Positions 58,405 to 64,000 of a stretch of 64,000 nt of DNA are shown here, one piece after another (positions within the stretch are counted from its first letter, which is position 1; the number at the start of each line of letters is the position of its first letter). The DNA comes from Crinalium sp049646245 (GTDB lineage: Bacteria > Cyanobacteriota > Cyanobacteriia > Cyanobacteriales > PCC-9333). The notes beneath the pieces were generated by a model. The model was not told the origin of the DNA. It saw nothing but the letters and a program-made list of their open reading frames with translations, and ran no database searches. Both the position numbers and the translations under genes were made by a program. The stretch is from contig JBARVL010000027.1 of NCBI GenBank assembly GCA_049646245.1, positions 62,001-126,000 of the forward strand, given 5' to 3'.

Positions 58405-59169
58405 ATGCACCCAAAAATAGAGCCGTTGAAAGAAAGTCAGCGACTAGAGATTGTTAAACAAATTAAAGGAGAACTTCTGCACAAGGATTACTGCCAGAAA
58501 AAATCAATCGAAATAGCTCAATCAATGGGCATAATGGTCTACCAAGTCAGAGATGCTATTATCGCAGAACGCAATAAGCATCTTATAGAAGAAGCTGATA
58601 AAAAACAACAGGCAGGCGATCGCGGCATTCAAGACTTACTCAGCAAATATGATATCTCTTACGGACTCTATTGGAAAGTAGTTAAAGGCACACGATCTGA
58701 AAAGCATTGTTCTGTAGAAGGATGTCAGTCACCGCTTTATAGTCGAGGGATGTGCCTTAGCCATTATCACGCAGATTGGCGCAATACAAGCGAAGTTTAC
58801 CGTAAAAGCCTGCCCAAGAGACGGAAGCAGAACAAAGCTGCCACAATTAGATGGAAGGAGCGCAATCCAGGACGGCTTCAGGCGATGGCGCAACAGTACC
58901 GTGTAGCTAAAAAGGCTAAGTTGCGTAGGCAGCAACAGTTTATCAAATTCTTGTGCGAAATTCCTACCAGTAAATTTATCTATTCTCTGCGCCGTCTCAA
59001 TCCAGGGTTCAGTGTTAGACAGCTTTATACCTTATCCACCAGACAAGTAGCGAAAGATTGGGAATGGGTAAAAGAAATTTTGTCAAAGGAGGCTGTGCAG
59101 TACGTCGAGGAAAATTTCAGCTACAGGAAAGCCAGTAAATACGTGCAAGACGAACAGGCGATCGCTTAA
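58405..59169 (+). CDS. Zinc-motif DNA-binding protein (HNH-associated type)
   Basis: 254 residues. The N-terminal 70 look like a helix-turn-helix region (KKSIEIAQSMGIMVYQVRDAI). Residues about 101-120 hold CSVEGCQSPLYSRGMCLSHY, a C-x4-C-x8-C-x2-H zinc knuckle common in phage HNH-endonuclease-like and DNA-binding proteins. A strongly basic stretch follows (RKQNKAATIRWKERNPGR, then KKAKLRRQQQ). No HNH catalytic triad was found, so it is more likely a DNA-binding or regulatory protein. Confidence 0.55.
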   Translation: MHPKIEPLKESQRLEIVKQIKGELLHKDYCQKKSIEIAQSMGIMVYQVRDAIIAERNKHLIEEADKKQQAGDRGIQDLLSKYDISYGLYWKVVKGTRSEKHCSVEGCQSPLYSRGMCLSHYHADWRNTSEVYRKSLPKRRKQNKAATIRWKERNPGRLQAMAQQYRVAKKAKLRRQQQFIKFLCEIPTSKFIYSLRRLNPGFSVRQLYTLSTRQVAKDWEWVKEILSKEAVQYVEENFSYRKASKYVQDEQAIA

Positions 59170-59196
59170 AAATATTAGGATACTTTAGGAGAAAAT

Positions 59197-59619
59197 ATGT
59201 TGAGAAAATTAACTACGGCATTAGCTATTGCACTTGCGCTGGAATTCTCTCTCACCCTACCTGCATTGGCAGGCAAGGCAAAGTGGGTGAGTATATGGAA
59301 TGCCAGTAAAGGAGTAAGTAGTCTATCTGTTGATCAAAATTCAATCAAAAAAAACGAAAGGTATCGCTACTTTTGGGCGTTTTCAAGATTGAGTAAGCCT
59401 GAATACAAATCCACTCATTTTACTGGCAAGGGTTACTACCTCAAGAGCTATAACTCTGTAGATTGCCGTGCTGGAATATTGCGTAGGCGTGATGCGATCT
59501 GGATGAACAATTTCTATGAAGTTGTTTACAGGCACTCCCCTGGGGATGTAGGTGAACCAACTACAGTTAAATCTAATCCTAGATACGCCAAAGTAATTAA
59601 ATTCGTCTGCTCTAAGTAA
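59197..59619 (+). CDS. Secreted protein, surface-adhesin-E-like
   Basis: 140 residues with a clear signal peptide (MLRKLTTALAIALALEFSLTLPALAG, cleavage after ALA). The mature part has W-(V/I)-x-(I/V) near the start, SVDQNSIKK, then YFWAFSRLSKPE, two cysteines and a C-terminal strand. This resembles the small periplasmic adhesin-E domain frequent in cyanobacteria and proteobacteria. AGGAG precedes the ATG. In a phage it is probably an accessory gene that alters the host surface; it could be of host origin. Confidence 0.6.
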   Translation: MLRKLTTALAIALALEFSLTLPALAGKAKWVSIWNASKGVSSLSVDQNSIKKNERYRYFWAFSRLSKPEYKSTHFTGKGYYLKSYNSVDCRAGILRRRDAIWMNNFYEVVYRHSPGDVGEPTTVKSNPRYAKVIKFVCSK

Positions 59620-59644
59620 TTTCTAATTTTAATACAAGGAAACT

Positions 59645-60025
59645 ATGCACCGAGCTTTAACAGTTCCCCTGATTTCCACACCACCAGTTTCAAGCCAACC
59701 TCGAACAGAGTCGGTTACAGGAACAATTCCTGCACCATCACCAGAAACATTTCGCATCCTACACAGGCTGACGGGAACAGGCAGGGTTAAGCGCTTGATT
59801 GCATCTATACGCGGAGGAAGCTGCAAGCTTACCGTTTCTGTCAACGGAGTTTCAATAGACTATCTTGACCAAGCTCCTGTAACTTTCAATCAGTTAGTCT
59901 CGTTAGAAAATAGTGTTGACGCAACGGCTGTTTTGGTTGAAGGAGTTGCTGTAGACCTAGAAGTCTCTGACGTATCTTCTAACGCAGCTTTTCTGCAATA
60001 CCAGATCGACTACTTGATTGACTGA
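59645..60025 (+). CDS. Hypothetical protein, 126 residues
   Basis: Not recognised. A proline-rich start (TVPLISTPPVSSQP) is followed by a beta domain (RVKRLIASIRGGSCKLTVSVNGVSIDYL, then AVLVEGVAVDLEVSDVSS). The pattern resembles small virion or fibre-associated domains. AAGGA lies before the ATG, and the gene follows the secreted-protein gene by 25 bases, so the two are probably co-transcribed. Its terminator is at 60044. Confidence 0.6.
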   Translation: MHRALTVPLISTPPVSSQPRTESVTGTIPAPSPETFRILHRLTGTGRVKRLIASIRGGSCKLTVSVNGVSIDYLDQAPVTFNQLVSLENSVDATAVLVEGVAVDLEVSDVSSNAAFLQYQIDYLID

Positions 60026-60043
60026 CGACTCATTTTTAAAACA

Positions 60044-60080
60044 AAACCCTTACTACCCATTCAGTAGGCAAGGGCTTTTT
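60044..60080 (+). terminator. Intrinsic terminator
   Basis: CCCTTACTAC pairs with GTAGGCAAGGG around a short loop, followed by CTTTTT. It separates the 126-residue gene from the zincin paralogue. Confidence 0.8.
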
Positions 60081-60125
60081 GTCATAGAAGATCTTCTGTA
60101 GAATATATGTAAAAAGTAAAAATCT

Positions 60126-62330
60126 ATGAACAACTTATTGCTGCGAATAGCTGAAGCACAAGTCAGATCCCTGGCAATAATGTTGATAATTGCCGAGGGT
60201 GAATATGCCCCAGGAGAATTTGACAAGAAAAATCCTTGGGTAAAACGCGATTCTAATGGGCGGTTTTTCAAGCATTCAGATAGCGAAAAATCAGAAGATG
60301 CGGTGGGCAGTAAACCTGGAAGTGAGTCAGGTAAAAATAGCCATGCCGAAGAAGTCGAAGTTTTAGCTCAACTCGGAATAAATTACAAAGACGCAACCAG
60401 GGCTATAGAAGATTTTAAAACCGCTTACTTCGTAGCCCCAGAGCATCGCCAGGAAATACAGTCCCGTATTGATAAGGCAAAAGTGAAATTGGCTGAAGTT
60501 AATGCCAAATTTAAAGGATTTCCGAGTGGCTACGAATTATTCGATGCGTATGAAGAATTAAGGGTGGCTAAACTCGCTGGAAACGTCCTCAGTAAAACAG
60601 GCGGCTTCGATGATTTAAGTTTTCGTTATAACGAACTTTTGGAATTAAGCAACAAATTATCTAAGACATCAGAACCTTTGGAAAAAAAGCATATAGAAGA
60701 TCAAATAAAATGGCGTTCCGGTGTCATAAAATCAGAAATCAAATATGGCGACTTGGTTACAAACTTTAGCCGCCCCGATACCAGTACAAAAGAAAATTAC
60801 GAAAGTTTGATCCGTAGGCTGCAAAAAGATATTGCTTCTAGTGGGACAGCACGAGATTTCTACGAAAAATTTCCAGCAGAACACAGCTTTGTGAGTGGAA
60901 TAGTACCGAAAGGGTCGAAAGGTGGTGGGCAAAAGATTCCCCCCGAAACACGCAAGCAAATTATGGAAACTGCCTTAAAGCAAGCCCAGAAAGTTCAATC
61001 CCTGTCCAATACGCCCGTCAACGTTGTTTTGGAAGTAATTTCATCACATCGAGCTTTTGCGTTTCCTACTCTAGCAACAAAGGCAGGTCAAGCTATGATG
61101 AAAAACCCAGGCAAGAATATAGTCATAAATTTAGTGGTGAAAAATCTTCTTAAAATAAGTCAATTTTTCAACGATCCCAATACTGATGGACTGATTAGTA
61201 TCGGCAACCTTTGGCTAGAGGATTCTGAAGAAATTAAGGGATTGAGTCCAGAAGACTCGACTGCTACTGTAGTGTTCCATGAAATGGGACACCTGATTGA
61301 GCTTCGCGCCGAAGCGTCTGACGCTTCGGCGGCTTTCAGGGACGATCGCGCTCTCCCAGGAACAGCGCCAATGGATATGGCTAGTAAAGGTATGCCAGGA
61401 GAAATGGCTGTTCAAGATCATTTCGCGAGAGAATACACGGGCAAAATTATGCCGGACGGAACTGAAATCGTATCAACAGGAATAGAAGCTCTCGCTACCC
61501 AAAACGGTACACTGAACCTAGCTATCGCCGATCGCGAACACTTAATGTACGCCCTGTCGGTTTTGGATTTAGAGCCTCCTGTCCTTGACGAAAGAACCTC
61601 TGTTGAACAACTTAAAAAAGATAATCAAAAAGCTTTAAATAATATTCAAGAGGCTGCGGATAAAGTTAATAAATTACCAGAAGAAGAAAAAGTAAAATTA
61701 ACTGATTTTTTAAGTACAGAAGCATTTGCAAAAGCTAGAGAATCGTTGGTTAGTGACTTTCAAGCTCTACATAAAACCGCAGGGGACGCTTATCGTGATA
61801 CAACAAAATTTATCAATGAAACCCTGTCTGGAGAAAGAGATGGAGTTGGTGAAGTATTGAGCAAAGCGGGTGAATTAGTTGCCGCTGCAATAAAAACAGC
61901 GAAAGAAAATCCAGAATTTGCGGCTGTTGGCGCAATAGGCGCGATCGCGGCTGTTAGTGGTGCAGCATTAGCCATGACCACAATCAGTCTTCCCACAATA
62001 ATAGGTGTGGGGGGATTGTGGAATGCCATAACAGCATTTATGGGTAAGCAAACACTTAAGCAGATAGGAATTGCTTACTTGAAAGGGACTACAAAACAAA
62101 TAGCTTTTAACATGGGAGTGAAATTAACTATCTCAGGAGTTTTAGCAACAGTGATGAGTTCACTTACCTATGGCGAAGCGTTGAAGAAAACATTGCAGGA
62201 TAAGCAAAAAATACGTGAAGGGCAGACAGTAGATAAAGAAGAAACCCGAAAAAAGGTCAAGCCAATATTTTCACCTTTCGACGAAAATTTCTTCAACCCG
62301 TTCTCACCTTTCAAGGTTACTTATAAGTAA
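60126..62330 (+). CDS. Zincin-like protein (paralogue B)
   Basis: 734 residues. The N-terminus EGEYAPGEFDKKNPWVKRDSNG, then RFF repeats the motif of the gene at 15035. The central region is helical. HEMGH at 385-389, then TEIVSTGIEALA and ADREHLMYALS align with the same parts of the first protein and give a likely zinc site (H385, H389 and the E of TEIV or IEALA). Here the hydrophobic segments (VGAIGAIAAVSGAALAM, TIIGVGGLWNAITAF) lie after the protease-like domain; in the first protein they lie before it. Outside the head operon it could be an injected effector. Substrate unknown. Confidence 0.6.
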   Translation: MNNLLLRIAEAQVRSLAIMLIIAEGEYAPGEFDKKNPWVKRDSNGRFFKHSDSEKSEDAVGSKPGSESGKNSHAEEVEVLAQLGINYKDATRAIEDFKTAYFVAPEHRQEIQSRIDKAKVKLAEVNAKFKGFPSGYELFDAYEELRVAKLAGNVLSKTGGFDDLSFRYNELLELSNKLSKTSEPLEKKHIEDQIKWRSGVIKSEIKYGDLVTNFSRPDTSTKENYESLIRRLQKDIASSGTARDFYEKFPAEHSFVSGIVPKGSKGGGQKIPPETRKQIMETALKQAQKVQSLSNTPVNVVLEVISSHRAFAFPTLATKAGQAMMKNPGKNIVINLVVKNLLKISQFFNDPNTDGLISIGNLWLEDSEEIKGLSPEDSTATVVFHEMGHLIELRAEASDASAAFRDDRALPGTAPMDMASKGMPGEMAVQDHFAREYTGKIMPDGTEIVSTGIEALATQNGTLNLAIADREHLMYALSVLDLEPPVLDERTSVEQLKKDNQKALNNIQEAADKVNKLPEEEKVKLTDFLSTEAFAKARESLVSDFQALHKTAGDAYRDTTKFINETLSGERDGVGEVLSKAGELVAAAIKTAKENPEFAAVGAIGAIAAVSGAALAMTTISLPTIIGVGGLWNAITAFMGKQTLKQIGIAYLKGTTKQIAFNMGVKLTISGVLATVMSSLTYGEALKKTLQDKQKIREGQTVDKEETRKKVKPIFSPFDENFFNPFSPFKVTYK

Positions 62331-62383
62331 CGGTAGAAATGATTTAAGTAGCAAGGAAGCACCGATTACCACCGATAAAATAC

Positions 62384-62389
62384 TATAAT
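62384..62389 (+). promoter_or_regulatory. -10 box of the methyltransferase gene
   Basis: TATAAT within ATACTATAAT, 30 bases before the GTG at 62419. The TG extension seen elsewhere is absent here. Confidence 0.45.
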
Positions 62390-62418
62390 ATTTAGGCAAC
62401 TTATATACCTAAGTAATT

Positions 62419-64000
62419 GTGGACAACCAGAACAATGATCTTTTAGTAAAAGTTACAGAGCTTCAAGATAAGTATCGCTCTCGTATGCGGCGATATAGGG
62501 GGATGGTGGATGATTCGGAAATGGGTAAGCTCCCAGGACTACCGCCACCTATCCTCTCGCAGCATAACGGAAAGAAGATCAAACTAGAAGAAGGTTCTGC
62601 GGCTGAAAGGCTACAAATCTTTAGAAACGCTGCGTCAACCAGTAGGCTGATAACGTTTTACGAACAACTGAATAATCAATGGGAAGAAACTCAGGACGCT
62701 GAAAAGTTTGAACTCTTAATGTTGTTGCAACAAGTGTTGCAAGAAAAGGAATGGCTAGATTCACGTCCTGTAGAAGAATATGCCTATAAAATCCCAGAAA
62801 CTACTTTTGTAGTACAGGAACCTGTACCGGAAATTATTGCAGTAGAAGTGGGAGATAGCTTTCCCGATAAAAGCCTTGAAGAGATTCAAGCGATCGCACA
62901 CCAGCGAGGAATCAGAAAGAAGTATATTCACGACTTTTTAGGACAATCTGATTCCAATACAGACCTGTCCAGGCAAAACTGGGTAGATGCGATCGCAGCC
63001 TATGAGAAACATTACGGAGAAACAGCGATTGTTCTGTTTGAGCATATATCCGTTGGCGATATCCTTTGTCAGATAGCGCTTGATCGCACAACCCAAAAGA
63101 TAACGCCTAAAAAAGCGTTGGTCTTAGAGGTAATAGATACACCTCTCCCAGAGAAAGGAGATGGTGTTATTGGCAGAAAAATAGCAATGAAAGACGCGGG
63201 GCTTGATAGCGACGACGCTTCGGAAACTCCCGCGATCGCAATTACACCTGGTAAGCCCTCAAATGTTTGGCTGTGTCGCCAAGTGCGCCATATTGAACCG
63301 GACACACCAGTAGTTGAGCTAATCGAAGTAACTCCCCCCGAAGAAGTGCAAAAACCTTTAGAAGAGGTTATGGCAGTAGAGGTTATTGAGCCAGAAACTA
63401 TCTTGCCTGAACGCAGTTTTGAATTAATGGGAGGACTCAGCCGCTCAACCGAGGCGATTAGGGATAAAAGAATCTCAGCTAATCTATCGGCTGAATCTAT
63501 TCTGGAACAGTTGAGTGATGAAGAAATTCTCGCTAACCCAGAGGCGATTCAGGCGATCGCAGCCTACTCTGGCGTTGGAGGCACAGACCAGTCACATCTA
63601 AACAGTTACTATACCGAAGGCGATATTTGTCACTTCATGTGGCGCATGGTTCAGCGTATGGGCTATTCTGGTGGACTCGTTCTAGAACCAAGCTGCGGCA
63701 GCGGTAATTTCTTGTATCACGCCCCCAAAAGTTTTCTCGTACACGGGATTGAAATAGAGCCTACGCCAGCGAGAATTGCTCGATTGCTCTATGGTGATCG
63801 CCATGTAGTTGAACAACTACCATTTCAAGATTTTTACCCACGAGCAATACGGGCAACGCTCAAGAAAAATAAGTACGACTTAGTAATTGGGAACCCGCCC
63901 TATGGAGCTTTTGGAGTAACTGAAAACATTGCGACCAGCAATTTGCTATACGACGAAAGTAGTGGAAAACTGGAACAAATGATTATCCTGGCTTCCCTGA
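62419..64000 (+). CDS. N6-adenine DNA methyltransferase, N-terminal part (runs off the window)
   Basis: Open to the window end, 527 residues seen. The SAM-binding motif is LEPSCGSGNF (E423), the acidic loop after it is HGIEIEP, and the catalytic motif is VIGNPPYGAFG (NPPY from residue 492). YSGVGGTD, then TEGDICHFMWRM just before motif I is typical of the large methyltransferases of phages and plasmids that work with SNF2 helicases. The first 330 residues are acidic and helical with no recognised domain. The GTG at 62419 is the first plausible start; a later ATG cannot be excluded. Confidence 0.8.
   Translation, partial: MDNQNNDLLVKVTELQDKYRSRMRRYRGMVDDSEMGKLPGLPPPILSQHNGKKIKLEEGSAAERLQIFRNAASTSRLITFYEQLNNQWEETQDAEKFELLMLLQQVLQEKEWLDSRPVEEYAYKIPETTFVVQEPVPEIIAVEVGDSFPDKSLEEIQAIAHQRGIRKKYIHDFLGQSDSNTDLSRQNWVDAIAAYEKHYGETAIVLFEHISVGDILCQIALDRTTQKITPKKALVLEVIDTPLPEKGDGVIGRKIAMKDAGLDSDDASETPAIAITPGKPSNVWLCRQVRHIEPDTPVVELIEVTPPEEVQKPLEEVMAVEVIEPETILPERSFELMGGLSRSTEAIRDKRISANLSAESILEQLSDEEILANPEAIQAIAAYSGVGGTDQSHLNSYYTEGDICHFMWRMVQRMGYSGGLVLEPSCGSGNFLYHAPKSFLVHGIEIEPTPARIARLLYGDRHVVEQLPFQDFYPRAIRATLKKNKYDLVIGNPPYGAFGVTENIATSNLLYDESSGKLEQMIILASL

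Noticed and set aside
52531..64000. A DISARM defence system (adenine methyltransferase plus SNF2 helicase)
   Set aside because: No gene resembling DrmA, DrmB or the phospholipase-D-like DrmC is present, the two genes are on opposite strands, and the context is phage structural and accessory genes. It could be reconsidered if partners lie beyond 64000.
1..64000. CRISPR arrays, tRNA and rRNA genes
   Set aside because: No regularly spaced identical repeats with unique spacers were seen, and I saw no tRNA- or rRNA-like sequence; a dedicated RNA search was not possible here.

Overview
The window looks like part of a large contractile-tailed phage, prophage or phage-plasmid of a filamentous (Nostoc-like) cyanobacterium. 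The host guess rests on the very frequent HIP1 octamer GCGATCGC, AT-rich intergenic DNA, a cyanobacterial-type secreted protein and TnpB, and dispersed palindromes. Virion genes dominate. No integrase, terminase, replication gene, tRNA or CRISPR array was found, so most of the genome must lie outside the window.

Layout. 1-7.6 kb holds a baseplate spike (minus strand), an intact TnpB transposon (2.8-4.1 kb), several small unknown genes, and a gpI-like tail/baseplate protein. 8.1-18.1 kb is a plus-strand head operon: portal, two small head proteins, a prohead protease with a probable nested scaffold gene, the major capsid protein, a head-tail connector, a virion-associated zincin-like protein and two neck-type proteins. 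The one gene-free stretch above 300 bp (9612-10048) seems to hold an RNA resembling the right end of a TnpB transposon. From 18.1 to 48.4 kb everything is on the minus strand: tail tube, an enlarged sheath, small tail and neck proteins, and a single 22.8-kb tape measure gene encoding 7615 residues. Head and tail transcripts converge on a strong terminator at about 18.1 kb. 48.6-52.4 kb is an accessory zone of small genes, each with its own extended -10 promoter and hairpin terminator, including a previously unrecognised family of four tandem paralogues. 52.5-64 kb holds a 1.8-kb-residue SNF2-type helicase, a DUF4177-like protein, a zinc-motif protein, a secreted protein, a second zincin paralogue and the start of an N6-adenine methyltransferase. 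The methyltransferase and helicase together resemble a split version of the P1 DarB type of protein.

How it fits together. Portal, protease/scaffold and capsid build the head. Connector and neck proteins join it to a contractile tail of sheath and tube, whose length is set by the tape measure and which ends in the gpI-like protein and spike. At the usual 0.15-0.17 nm per residue, the tape measure predicts a tail of roughly 1.1-1.3 micrometres, which would be exceptional. The two zincin-like proteins may be virion-borne or injected effectors. The methyltransferase/helicase pair may protect the DNA from restriction.

Most striking: the giant tape measure gene with a terminator-like hairpin just before its start codon; the four-paralogue promoter-gene cassettes; a 20-22 bp perfect palindrome present five times; the TnpB-RNA-like intergenic region; the paired zincins; and the nested scaffold start. 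All functional calls come from reading the sequence, without database searches.
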